A stretch of DNA of 64,000 bases from Sarcina sp034439435 (GTDB lineage: Bacteria; Bacillota; Clostridia; Clostridiales; Clostridiaceae), in NCBI RefSeq assembly GCF_034439435.1, contig NZ_JAPCKJ010000005.1, positions 124,001 to 188,000 on the forward strand, written 5' to 3'. A model generated the notes under the pieces. The model made no database searches. It was not told the DNA's origin and was given only the letters and a program-made list of their open reading frames with translations. Position numbers and translations under genes: made by a program. Of this stretch, positions 25,567 to 34,616 are shown piece after piece. The stretch's first letter is position 1; each line of letters opens with the position of its first letter.

Positions 25567-26658
25567 CTATTTTTTTAATCTAAAACCAAATGTCATCCAT
25601 GGTTTTATATAATCTAATAAGAATATCTCATCTTCTTTAATTCTACCTACTACATTAGTTTTTCCAGCATTCTTCATATCCTTAAGTGCCACTTGAAGTT
25701 CACCAGCATATCTAGTATATAAATCAGAATCAATTAAAATATCTCCTCTTCTTATATCTGGAGTGTTGAATGGTGGGAAACTATGAACTTTATATTTAAC
25801 TCTACTTTGAGTTGACCTTATCATATAAGCAGAAACATCTCCTCTATTAAAATGAGGTTCCTCCAATACTATTTTTCTTTCTATTTCTGGTATATCTGAA
25901 ACAAGTTCAACATCTAAAGTTATCATCTCTTTATTTATTTCGCTTAATGCTTTTAATTCTTCTTCTGATGCAAAAGCATTAGCTATTATTACATCATCAA
26001 TTAATCCAGTTGCAAAAAGATGCTTAGCTTGAACTTCTATTGGAAGATTTCTATGTTCTTCTAAAGTACATAATCCTTCTGAAACTGGCCATGGACCATG
26101 GTCTGCACTTGGTGAATTAACAAAAGCTGCAGTCTTTAATCCAAACTCTTTAAACTGTTCTGAACATTTTATAAAATGATTGTATTCAAGTCCTGTATAA
26201 ACATGAGGATAAAAATTATGACATCCATATAAGTTCTCCTTATTTGGCATGTATGACATTATATTATCTACATATTTAGTTCCATTACTCATGTTAAGCT
26301 CTATTTTTAAACCATACTTATTGTATGTCATTAAAGCTTCTTCTTGTCCACTGAATCCCATATCTAGTCTTATTCCACTTAATCCCATATCCTTAAATAC
26401 TTTTAAATCATTTATTGAAGCATTTAAACTTTTAAATACTGTTGGATCTAAGTCAGCAATTACTTCCATACCCTCTTCATTGGCTGCCTTTAACATTATT
26501 TTAAACTCTTCTATAACTTCTTCAGTACTTTTATCACTTGCTGATATAAGACAAGTAAATATTCTCTTAAATCCATATTTTCCTGCTAAATGTATATAAT
26601 CAACAATTTCATTTATTGGACTATGACTTGGGTAAACTGATATTCCTAATCTTCTCAT
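25567..26658 (-). CDS. MupG/DUF871 family 6-phospho-glycosidase
   Basis: 363 residues. The N-terminal TIM barrel (MRRLGISVYPSHSPINEIVDYI..., ADLDPTVFKSL, GLSGIRLDMGFSG) plus a small C-terminal domain of about 120 residues is the DUF871 layout. The S. aureus member MupG hydrolyses MurNAc-6P-GlcNAc. Here it sits in a PTS operon with an amino-sugar kinase, consistent with handling cell-wall or chitin-type disaccharides. ATG with GGAGGAG upstream; 16 bp after the kinase gene. Substrate inferred. Confidence 0.8.
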   Translation of the reverse strand: MRRLGISVYPSHSPINEIVDYIHLAGKYGFKRIFTCLISASDKSTEEVIEEFKIMLKAANEEGMEVIADLDPTVFKSLNASINDLKVFKDMGLSGIRLDMGFSGQEEALMTYNKYGLKIELNMSNGTKYVDNIMSYMPNKENLYGCHNFYPHVYTGLEYNHFIKCSEQFKEFGLKTAAFVNSPSADHGPWPVSEGLCTLEEHRNLPIEVQAKHLFATGLIDDVIIANAFASEEELKALSEINKEMITLDVELVSDIPEIERKIVLEEPHFNRGDVSAYMIRSTQSRVKYKVHSFPPFNTPDIRRGDILIDSDLYTRYAGELQVALKDMKNAGKTNVVGRIKEDEIFLLDYIKPWMTFGFRLKK

Positions 26659-26674
26659 TTTGACTCCTCCTCTA

Positions 26675-27571
26675 TTATTTATTTCTTTCTTTTAAATTTA
26701 TATAATAAGCGCCTTTTGCCGCTGAAACACTTTCATCTATAAAATCAATAACATTTATATGCTCCTTTAAGCATTTCTCAAATGTTTCTCTCATAATTTT
26801 GCTTTTTCTCACAACACCGCCAACTAGACCTATTGAACATTTTTCAAAACCTAGTTTTCCATAAACATTTTGTGTTGTTTTTGCTAAAGCAATAGCCTCT
26901 TTTTCTAATATTCCTATTGAGAATATATCTCCAGCTTCAGCAAACTTTGATACTATAGGAGCTACCTTAGCTATTTCATCCTTTGATGATGAATAAACAA
27001 ACTCAACTATATCATCAACAGAATCCCAATTGAATTCCTTCATTATTGCAAGACTTAAATCTGACTTCTCAAGAGAATTATCTTCTTCAAAAAGAATATT
27101 CTTTAAAGCATCTATAGATATTTTATATCCACTACCTTCATCACCTAGTAGATGTCCGTATCCACCGCACCTAGCCACTTTCCCATTATTTATTCCAAAA
27201 ACGATTGAGCCAGTACCTGCAATTACAAGTATTCCATCTTCACCTTTTAACATTGCTTTTAAAGCTAATTCACCATCATTCATAAGTGATGCCTCTATAT
27301 CAAAAGCTTCTTTAACTGCATCCAATATGTATTTAGTGTTATCTCCAACTTCCATTCCTGCAATACCAAGATAAACACCCTTTAACTCATCTTTTCCTAA
27401 TTCATCAATAAGCTCTTTTATAGAATCTACTATATTATTTAAAGCCTCATCCTTACCATTTAAAAGATTTGCAAATCCTTTTAATGATGTTTTTAGAACC
27501 TCTCCTTCTAAATCATAAGCAACAGCTTCTGTTTTGGTTCCGCCACCATCAACACCTATAATATAATCCAT
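26675..27571 (-). CDS. BadF/BadG-type amino-sugar kinase (GlcNAc/MurNAc kinase-like)
   Basis: 298 residues with the ASKHA actin-like fold: phosphate-1 loop IIGVDGGGTKTEAVAYD, phosphate-2 region LVIAGTGSIVFG, the conserved CGGYGHLLGDEGSGYKIS, and adenosine motif IGLVGGVVRKS. It matches N-acetylglucosamine kinases of the BadF group; C. acetobutylicum MurK of this group phosphorylates both GlcNAc and MurNAc. It would phosphorylate the non-phosphorylated sugar released by the neighbouring hydrolase. It lies between PTS IIA and the MupG-like gene. Confidence 0.83.
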   Translation of the reverse strand: MDYIIGVDGGGTKTEAVAYDLEGEVLKTSLKGFANLLNGKDEALNNIVDSIKELIDELGKDELKGVYLGIAGMEVGDNTKYILDAVKEAFDIEASLMNDGELALKAMLKGEDGILVIAGTGSIVFGINNGKVARCGGYGHLLGDEGSGYKISIDALKNILFEEDNSLEKSDLSLAIMKEFNWDSVDDIVEFVYSSSKDEIAKVAPIVSKFAEAGDIFSIGILEKEAIALAKTTQNVYGKLGFEKCSIGLVGGVVRKSKIMRETFEKCLKEHINVIDFIDESVSAAKGAYYINLKERNK

Positions 27572-27597
27572 TGAAACTCCCTCCTTATGAATATATT

Positions 27598-27633
27598 TAA
27601 TAAGCTCTAATGCTAAAACATTAGAGCTTATTT
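27598..27633 (-). other. Intra-operon hairpin
   Basis: Near-perfect stem AATAAGCTCTAATG / CATTAGAGCTTATT lies between PTS IIA and the kinase on the transcript. It has no following U-run, so partial termination or mRNA processing/stabilisation of the PTS segment is likelier than full termination. Confidence 0.55.
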
Positions 27634-27648
27634 ATGTGAGTAATAGAA

Positions 27649-27954
27649 TTATTTTTCTTCTATTTTTTGATATAAATCAACTATCTCATTTGCTAAATCC
27701 TTTAATGTCATAGTAGTCATTAAGTGGTCTTGTGCATGAATTAATAGCATTGATATTTCTGCTTTTTCTCCACCAGCCTCACCTTGGATTAGAGCTGTTT
27801 GTGATTTATGAGCTTCACCTAATTGAACAGCTGATTTTTCTATTAGGTTTTTAGCACCCTCTATATCTCCAGTTTTAGCAAGTTGCATAGCCTCCATAGC
27901 ATAGCTTCTAGCTTCTCCACTGTGTATTATTAAATTCATAATTATTTCTTCCAT
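27649..27954 (-). CDS. PTS IIA, lactose/cellobiose family
   Basis: A 101-residue helical phospho-carrier. IIMNLIIHSGEARSYAMEAM and ISMLLIHAQDHLMTTMTLKDLA are diagnostic; the phosphorylated His is in IHAQDH. It takes phosphate from HPr and gives it to IIB. I start it at ATG 27954 (MEEIIM), seven bases after GGAAG; a GTG two codons upstream sits too close to that Shine-Dalgarno. Confidence 0.93.
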   Translation of the reverse strand: MEEIIMNLIIHSGEARSYAMEAMQLAKTGDIEGAKNLIEKSAVQLGEAHKSQTALIQGEAGGEKAEISMLLIHAQDHLMTTMTLKDLANEIVDLYQKIEEK

Positions 27955-28033
27955 TTTCACACTTCCTTTTGCCTTAAATTCCCGTCTTTCTATTCATCAA
28001 TAACCTAATATTTTATACGTTAATCTTTTTATA

Positions 28034-28339
28034 CTATTTTGCGATTTCTAAAGCTCTGTTTAATACCTTTTCACCGTTCATAGTACCATAAGCTATTGTA
28101 TCTATAACTTCTACTGGAACTCCTTTAGGAGCTAATAATCCTTGGAATTTTGATAATAAGAATCTAACTTGTGGTCCTAATAATAATACATCGATTTCAT
28201 CAATTCTATTTTTAGCTTCTGCTTCTGCAACTGCATCTATTTCACATTCTATACCTTTAGCTTTTGCAGCTTCTTGCATTTTGCTTACTAATAAACTTGT
28301 TGACATACCTGCTGAACATACTAATAATATTTTTTTCAT
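28034..28339 (-). CDS. PTS IIB, lactose/cellobiose family
   Basis: 101 residues, with the phosphorylated Cys in ILLVCSAGMSTSLLVSKM and the conserved LLGPQVRFLLSKF. It transfers phosphate from IIA to the sugar carried by IIC. It is the first gene of the sigma-54 operon IIB-IIA-kinase-mupG, while its IIC is in the second operon. ATG behind AAGGAGGAA. Confidence 0.94.
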   Translation of the reverse strand: MKKILLVCSAGMSTSLLVSKMQEAAKAKGIECEIDAVAEAEAKNRIDEIDVLLLGPQVRFLLSKFQGLLAPKGVPVEVIDTIAYGTMNGEKVLNRALEIAK

Positions 28340-28420
28340 AATGAATTCCTCCTTGTAATAAACAACTTAATCTATTATTAATTATTTTTTTAATTTATTT
28401 TTATCTTATGCTATATATTA

Positions 28421-28438
28421 AAGCAATTATCATGCCAA
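28421..28438 (-). promoter_or_regulatory. Sigma-54 promoter before PTS IIB
   Basis: On the minus strand TTGGCATGATAATTGCTT, with -24 GG and -12 GC correctly spaced. It differs from the promoter at 25179-25198 by one base in this stretch. Confidence 0.85.
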
Positions 28439-28514
28439 CTTTTCTGTGTTATTTTTAAATTAAAAAAATATTATAAAAGCTAGTATTTAAGCCATTTTTA
28501 GATAGTTTAACACA

Positions 28515-28551
28515 TAAAAAAAAGTGTGTACACACTATACACACTTTTTTA
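28515..28551. terminator. Terminator after the LevR-type regulator
   Basis: AAAAAGTGTGTA / TACACACTTTTT stem flanked by A- and T-runs, 23 bp after the regulator stop on the minus strand. Its TGTGTA repeats may also double as activator sites for the IIB promoter about 90 bp downstream. Confidence 0.75.
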
Positions 28552-28573
28552 AATTTAGCACACTAACTAAATT

Positions 28574-31327
28574 TTATACTCTATTATTTAAAATCATCTT
28601 AACTATATAAGCAATTTCATCGTCACCTATATTTATATTGTAATCAACTTCTATTATTTTTAATGCTCTCTTTACCATAATGAAATCTTTATTGTGTTTA
28701 GCTCTATATTCATTTAAACCATTAAACATTGTTTCTTTACCTTTATTTCTTAACTTATCAACTAAGAAAGAAACATGCATTAAAATTCCTATTTCTGCAG
28801 CTGGTTCAACTTTCATATCTAAACTATTCTCTACATTATTTATAAATGTTCTTATATCATTGACTAAATTATAGCAGTTAACTCCTTTAATTTGTGTTTT
28901 TAAAGATTCACATATTTTATTAAAATCGCTCTCTCTATCAACTATACCATCTAATCTTTCTATACCCTTTTCAGTAAATACTTCAGCCGCAGATATAAAT
29001 GGAATATCTTCAACAAACATATTAACAGTTCCAACTATAGCTGCTACAATATAATCTCTTCTTACACTCTGTAACTTTTTGAAGAATTTTTCCTTATCTA
29101 AAATATCTAAAGAAATTATATTTACATTATCTATATTATGAAGTTTTTCACCTATTATTTTCTTTAACCTTTCAGCTGATCCTTCTCCTGTAAAACAAGT
29201 TGTAACTATAGCTATTTCTTTCTTATCCTCCTCTTCTTCTTTTCTATCGCTTCTTACACCATATTTATTTATATCTACACATGATTGATATATTGATTCT
29301 AAATCTCTTCCACTTAAGGCTTTTCTTCCTGCTTCTATTACAGAAAGTGTACTTACCATATCTACAGTTTTAATCTTAATATTTAATTCTTCTTTTAAAA
29401 TTTCACCAAAATTAACCAAAGAACCCATATCAGCTAAAATTAAAACACCTTTACCTCTATCAATCTCTTTAGTCTTCTTTTTCACATTTTCAAACATATC
29501 CTCTGCTTTCATAGATAAAGGCATATCTAAAGCTTCAACATGCTGTTCTCCAATTAATGTATTAGCAACTTCCGCCATAGAACTAGCAGTACTTGCTCCA
29601 TGCATTATTACTAAAACTCCAACTTTACGATTATCCTTTTTGTTAACAGTATCTGAATCAGCTGCTAAGAACATTGTTATATATCCTATTTCATCTAAAG
29701 ATACTTGTACTCCAAATTCATCTTCAATCATTTTAACGGCATTCATAGCAATAATGAATTCTCTATTATATTCGGCTCTTATACTATTAAGTTTCGGGTG
29801 ATAAATCTTATTTCCATTTATTATACGCTCTATACTTCCTTGAAGATGAAGTGCTAGTCCATAATAAACCTTATCATCATATTCTCTGCCTAACTTCTCT
29901 GAAGCATAAGCTAATATTTTTTCAACAATATCAACAATTCTGCTATCAACGATCTTTAGTATTTCATCTTTTCTGAAGTTTCCTTTTAGGTTTTTCATAT
30001 ATTTTCTGAAATACTCTTCTATATCAACATTTAAAATATCTGTTATTTCTTCTTCTTTAACACCTTTACCTTTTAAACTATCTATTTTATTTTCTATAGT
30101 TTCATAAAAAGATTCTCCGTCTTCCTTCTTTTCACCACTTAAATTTTTATTATTTAAATTCTCCTTATAGGAAAAGCGTAATACATCTTCAACACCATCA
30201 AAAAGTCTGTTTATTTCATCTCTATTTTCCTTAAGTTTCATTATTCCTTTTTTAACTATAGATTGAAGATCCGATTGCTCTATTATTATATATTTCTTCT
30301 TATTAAATTTATAATTTAAAAATGCTTTTGCACATGATAATTGAATATCACTCTTTAATTGTCCTATATTATTTGGACAATCATATAATAAGAAAGAAAT
30401 TAATGCATTTTTATTTATATATATACTTTCCTTCAATCTTAGAGATTCTGACTTTATAAACTCTTCTAATAAATCGTATCTTTCCTCAATAGTTCTTTCT
30501 CTTAATGGTGGTAAAACTATTGTCATAGGAATTCTTCTAGTAAATGTCTGTAATAAGTATGATTTAGGATCTTCTGTAGTTGCCGCTATTATTTGAACTC
30601 TAACTTCTTCTTGCTTTTCTGTTTCACCTAAAGGTCTAAAAACACCTTTATCTATGAATGTAAATAACATCTCTTGCCCCTGTGGAGAAAGTCTGTGTAT
30701 TTCATCTAAAAATAAAATACCGCCATCAGCCTTTTTTAGCAGTCCATCTTTATCCCTGTCGGCCCCAGTAAATGCACCTTTCTTAACACCAAATATCTGT
30801 GCTATAACTAACTGAGGATTATCTGCATAATCTGCACAGTTAAATCTTACAAATGGAGAATTCTCATTTAATACATGTGATTCCTTTGCAAAAAAATACA
30901 TAGCTTCTGCAAACATAGATTTACCAACACCTGTTTCTCCTAAAATTAATGTGTGTAATCCTGAAGGTGGATAAAGTATAGCTGCCTTTGCTTGTTGTAT
31001 AGGTATTTGTAATGATTGGTTTGCTCCGACTAAATTATCTAAGCTATTCTCAACTTCAATGCCTAATCTTTCTTCATGAGGCTCTTTGTCATTCTCGATA
31101 ATCTTAATATCTTGCTCAATTTTTTCCTCTTCTTTTCCAACCTTATAAAGTACAGGTCTTCCTTCTATTTTTTTTATTTTATTTTCCTTGTATAACTTAT
31201 TTAAATACCTACTTACATTTGCTCTATCTAAGTTTAGGTATTCTCCAACTTCACTTGCCGTTACTCCCTTATCTTCTTTTCCTTCGAGTAAAATAACCGC
31301 TTTTAAAACATCATCGATTTTTCTCAT
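28574..31327 (-). CDS. LevR/CelR-type sigma-54 activator with PRD domains
   Basis: 917 residues. In order: N-terminal winged HTH (about 1-65, GVTASEVGEYLNLDRANVSRYL); AAA+ domain with Walker A GETGVGKS (130-137), sigma-54 contact loop GAFTGA (184-189) and Walker B LFLDEIH (205-211); first PRD around 460-560; an EIIA-Man-like domain with VGVLVIMHGAST; an EIIB-Gat-like segment (IAIVTTCFTGEGSAERL); and a C-terminal PRD (IGILMHVSFLVDKL, YRAKHNKDF). Activity is set by PTS phosphorylation of PRD and EII-like residues. It is adjacent to two sigma-54 promoters, its evident targets. ATG after GGAGGC. Confidence 0.94.
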   Translation of the reverse strand: MRKIDDVLKAVILLEGKEDKGVTASEVGEYLNLDRANVSRYLNKLYKENKIKKIEGRPVLYKVGKEEEKIEQDIKIIENDKEPHEERLGIEVENSLDNLVGANQSLQIPIQQAKAAILYPPSGLHTLILGETGVGKSMFAEAMYFFAKESHVLNENSPFVRFNCADYADNPQLVIAQIFGVKKGAFTGADRDKDGLLKKADGGILFLDEIHRLSPQGQEMLFTFIDKGVFRPLGETEKQEEVRVQIIAATTEDPKSYLLQTFTRRIPMTIVLPPLRERTIEERYDLLEEFIKSESLRLKESIYINKNALISFLLYDCPNNIGQLKSDIQLSCAKAFLNYKFNKKKYIIIEQSDLQSIVKKGIMKLKENRDEINRLFDGVEDVLRFSYKENLNNKNLSGEKKEDGESFYETIENKIDSLKGKGVKEEEITDILNVDIEEYFRKYMKNLKGNFRKDEILKIVDSRIVDIVEKILAYASEKLGREYDDKVYYGLALHLQGSIERIINGNKIYHPKLNSIRAEYNREFIIAMNAVKMIEDEFGVQVSLDEIGYITMFLAADSDTVNKKDNRKVGVLVIMHGASTASSMAEVANTLIGEQHVEALDMPLSMKAEDMFENVKKKTKEIDRGKGVLILADMGSLVNFGEILKEELNIKIKTVDMVSTLSVIEAGRKALSGRDLESIYQSCVDINKYGVRSDRKEEEEDKKEIAIVTTCFTGEGSAERLKKIIGEKLHNIDNVNIISLDILDKEKFFKKLQSVRRDYIVAAIVGTVNMFVEDIPFISAAEVFTEKGIERLDGIVDRESDFNKICESLKTQIKGVNCYNLVNDIRTFINNVENSLDMKVEPAAEIGILMHVSFLVDKLRNKGKETMFNGLNEYRAKHNKDFIMVKRALKIIEVDYNINIGDDEIAYIVKMILNNRV

Positions 31328-31490
31328 CTAAAGCCTCCAATTTAAAAAATTATAACTTTAAAATTTAAAAGCTTTTACACCATTAAATAATTATTATCAT
31401 CGTATATTAATTTTTACAAAAAAATATTTATAAATATTATACAATATTTAAAAGTTAATTATTTAGTAAAAATTATTGATTTTATAAAAC

Positions 31491-31521
31491 AAAAGGGCTT
31501 TAATTTAAAAAGCCCTTTTTT
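31491..31521 (-). terminator. Terminator of proBA
   Basis: AAAAGGGCTTT / AAAGCCCTTTT stem with U-run on the minus strand, just after the proA stop. Confidence 0.87.
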
Positions 31522-31524
31522 AAC

Positions 31525-32772
31525 TTACCTAATTTGTCCATTTCCATAAATTATATACTTACTTGTTGTTAATTCCTTAAGTCCCATTGGTCCTCTAGCA
31601 TGTAGCTTTTGTGTACTTATCCCAATTTCAGCCCCAAATCCAAATTCTCCACCATCCGTAAATCTTGTTGAAGCATTCACATATACCGCAGCCGCATCAA
31701 CTCTTTGAAGGAATTTTTCTGAATTAAAATAGTTCTTAGTTACTATTGACTCTGAATGTTTTGTTCCATATTTATTTATATGATCAATAGCTTCATCTAA
31801 ATTTTTAACAATCTTAACACCAAGAATATAATCTAGATATTCTTTTCCCCAATCCTCTTCAGTTGCCATGTTTATATCCTTAACGATTGCTTTAGTTTTC
31901 TCACAACCTCTTATTTCAACACCTTTTTCTCTTAAAGCTTTTATTGCTAATGGTAAGAATTTCCCTGCAATTTTTTCATTAACTAATAATTTTTCTGCAG
32001 CATTACATACAGCAGGTCTTGATGTTTTTGCGTTAATAATTATGTCTACTCCCATATCTATATCAGCTTCATCATCTATATATATATGACAGTTTCCAAC
32101 TCCAGTTTCGATTACTGGAACAGTAGCATTATTTACTACAGCCTTTATAAGCCCTGCTCCTCCTCTTGGAATTAAAACATCTAAATAATCATTTAATCTC
32201 ATGAAATCTGTAGCAGTTTCTCTTGAAGTATCTTCTAATATTTGTACAGCTCCTTCAGGAAGTCCAGCTTCCTTTAAAGCATCACTTATAATTTCAACTA
32301 TCTTTAAATTAGAATTTATAGCCTCGCTACCCCCTCTTAAAATAACAGCATTCCCTGTTTTTAAGCATAAAGCAGCAGCATCAGCAGTTACATTAGGTCT
32401 TGCCTCATATATTATTCCAACTACTCCTAATGGCACCCTTTGAACTCCTATTCTAAGCCCATTAGGTCTCTTAAACATAGATGTAACCTCTCCTATTGGA
32501 TCATCTAACTTAACAACATCTGCAACAGCATTAGCTATAGATTTAACTCTTTCCTCATCTAGTTTTAATCTATCTAGCATTGCATTAGATGTTCCCTTTT
32601 CAATAGCTTTTTGAAGATCTTTTTTATTTTCTTCTAATATTTCATCACATCTTTTTACTAATGCTTCACTTATTTTTAATAGCCCATTATTCTTTTCATT
32701 AGTAGATGCAAATGAAAGTTCATAAGAAGCCTCTTTTGCTTTCTTACCTTTTATGATAAGTTCATTATTCAT
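31525..32772 (-). CDS. proA: Gamma-glutamyl phosphate reductase
   Basis: 415 residues. NADPH-dependent reduction of gamma-glutamyl phosphate to the semialdehyde in proline synthesis. Aldehyde-dehydrogenase fold with PLGVVGIIYEARPNVTADAAALCLKTGNAVILRGG, DVLIPRGGAGLI and catalytic Cys in SRPAVCNAAEKLLV; the C-terminal QKLHARGPMGLKELTTSKY is typical. It lies 3 bp after proB, so probably translationally coupled. Confidence 0.97.
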   Translation of the reverse strand: MNNELIIKGKKAKEASYELSFASTNEKNNGLLKISEALVKRCDEILEENKKDLQKAIEKGTSNAMLDRLKLDEERVKSIANAVADVVKLDDPIGEVTSMFKRPNGLRIGVQRVPLGVVGIIYEARPNVTADAAALCLKTGNAVILRGGSEAINSNLKIVEIISDALKEAGLPEGAVQILEDTSRETATDFMRLNDYLDVLIPRGGAGLIKAVVNNATVPVIETGVGNCHIYIDDEADIDMGVDIIINAKTSRPAVCNAAEKLLVNEKIAGKFLPLAIKALREKGVEIRGCEKTKAIVKDINMATEEDWGKEYLDYILGVKIVKNLDEAIDHINKYGTKHSESIVTKNYFNSEKFLQRVDAAAVYVNASTRFTDGGEFGFGAEIGISTQKLHARGPMGLKELTTSKYIIYGNGQIR

Positions 32773-32775
32773 TCT

Positions 32776-33585
32776 TTATTCCCCCTTTTTAGCAACAAAC
32801 ATAGTTCCTACATCTTCACCATTTAATATGTTTACTAATATTTCTGGATTTTCTCCATTAGCTAAAATCATATCTATTCCTTGGCTAGTTGCTACTTTAG
32901 CTGCTGAAAGCTTGGTTACCATTCCGCCTGTTCCTCTATTACTTCCAGCGCCTCCTGCACACTCTTCTATCTCTGGAGTTATCTCACAAACTTCTTTAAG
33001 CATTTTGCTATCTTTATTACTTCTTGGATCCGAATCGTAGAATCCATCTATATCAGATAATATTATTAATGTATCTGCTTTTACTAAAGTGGCAACTGTA
33101 GCAGAAAGACTATCATTATCTCCAAAATTTAATATATTCTCTATTTCATCAATTGAAATAGCATCATTTTCATTAACTATTGGTATTATTCCTTTTTCTA
33201 ATAGAGTGTCAAAGGTATTACATACGTTATTTTTCATTCTTTCATTCTCTAATACATCTCTAGTTAAAAGAACTTGTGCCACAACGTGACTATACTCCCC
33301 AAAAAACTTATTATATATATGCATTAAAGCACATTGTCCAACAGCCGCAACAGCCTGTTTTTCTCTTATACTTTCTGGTTTTTTCTCAAGTCTAAGCTTT
33401 CCAACTCCAACCCCAATAGCTCCTGATGAAACAAGAACAACTTCTTTTCCCATGTTGCATATATCAGAAATTACCCTAGATAACTTCTCTATTCTCATTA
33501 AGTTTGTACTTCCATTCTCATAAGTTAATGTAGAAGTTCCAACCTTAACAACTATCCTCTTACTATCTTTCAATATTTTTCTCAT
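32776..33585 (-). CDS. proB: Glutamate 5-kinase
   Basis: 269 residues: an amino-acid kinase domain without the C-terminal PUA domain found in E. coli ProB, a common short form. Motifs are RIVVKVGTSTLTYENG, VLVSSGAIGVGVGKL, ENDAISI, FGDNDSLSATVATLV, and the ATP-site GTGGMVTKLSAAK. First step of proline synthesis, usually feedback-inhibited by proline. ATG preceded by GGGGGAAAC. Confidence 0.95.
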   Translation of the reverse strand: MRKILKDSKRIVVKVGTSTLTYENGSTNLMRIEKLSRVISDICNMGKEVVLVSSGAIGVGVGKLRLEKKPESIREKQAVAAVGQCALMHIYNKFFGEYSHVVAQVLLTRDVLENERMKNNVCNTFDTLLEKGIIPIVNENDAISIDEIENILNFGDNDSLSATVATLVKADTLIILSDIDGFYDSDPRSNKDSKMLKEVCEITPEIEECAGGAGSNRGTGGMVTKLSAAKVATSQGIDMILANGENPEILVNILNGEDVGTMFVAKKGE

Positions 33586-33671
33586 TTGTAGGTTTCCCCC
33601 TTTTTATTTACAAATATATTTTCTTCCTTAAATTATAAGTATATTATATTCTAATATTTTAAATCGTGAAA

Positions 33672-34550
33672 CTACCCATTTATAATTTCTCCACCATTTA
33701 TATGTATTGTTATACCTGATATATATGATGATTCATTACAAGCTAAGAAAACATAAGCGCCTGCTAATTCTACTGGTTGCCCAGCTCTTCCCATAGGAGA
33801 ATCACTTCCAAAGTTAGCAACCTTTCCTCCACCCATAGTTGAAGGTATAAGAGGTGTCCATATAGGTCCTGGGGCAACTGAATTTACCCTTATTCCTTTT
33901 GGAACAAGCATAGATGATAGAGTTCTTGTTAATGTTGTTAAAGCGCCTTTTGTACATGAATAATCAAGAAGAGTCTCATTTCCTCTATAAGCAACAATAG
34001 AAGTTGTGTTTATTATGCTAGCTCCACACTCCATATGTTTTAAAGCAGCTTTAGTCATATAAAAGGTTCCAAAAACATTTACTTTAAATGTATTTTCAAA
34101 CTGCTCTGGTCCTATATCATCTAACGTTTTAGAATCATGTTGAACAGCAGCATTGTTAACTAATATATCTAGTTTTCCCCACTTATCAATAACCTTTTTA
34201 ACACTTTCATTACAGAATTCAATTTTGGATATATCACCCTTTAAAACTAATACCTCAGCTCCTATATTTTCAATAAGCTCCTTAGTTTTGTTTGCATCTA
34301 CATCCTCTTTATCTGTTAAATAAATAATACAAACCTTAGCACCTTCTCTAGCATAAGCTAAAGCTACTGCTCTTCCTATACCACTATCTCCTCCAGTGAT
34401 TATAGCTACCTTATTTTTAAGCCTTTTTCCATCATTTATATATTCAGGCAACTCATATATAGGTAGAGGATTCATATCACTTTCTACTCCTGGATGAACA
34501 CTTTGATTTTGAATTGGGAATTGTCTTGGGAATAAATTTTCATTACTCAT
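33672..34550 (-). CDS. Short-chain dehydrogenase/reductase (YhdF/YhxC-like)
   Basis: 292 residues. Classical Rossmann SDR preceded by a tail of about 40 residues (FPRQFPIQNQSVHPGVESDM). Cofactor loop VAIITGGDSGIGRAVA, NNAAVQH, catalytic Ser in IINTTSIVAYRG, and active-site YSCTKGA (Tyr, Lys). The tail and C-terminal GGEIING match the glucose/general-stress SDR group. Substrate unknown. It lies 66 bp after the next SDR gene on the same strand. Confidence 0.87.
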   Translation of the reverse strand: MSNENLFPRQFPIQNQSVHPGVESDMNPLPIYELPEYINDGKRLKNKVAIITGGDSGIGRAVALAYAREGAKVCIIYLTDKEDVDANKTKELIENIGAEVLVLKGDISKIEFCNESVKKVIDKWGKLDILVNNAAVQHDSKTLDDIGPEQFENTFKVNVFGTFYMTKAALKHMECGASIINTTSIVAYRGNETLLDYSCTKGALTTLTRTLSSMLVPKGIRVNSVAPGPIWTPLIPSTMGGGKVANFGSDSPMGRAGQPVELAGAYVFLACNESSYISGITIHINGGEIING

Positions 34551-34616
34551 AAATAATTTCCTCCTTAATATAACATTTAACTTTAACTCAATTATTTATA
34601 AGCTTATTATTCTCAA

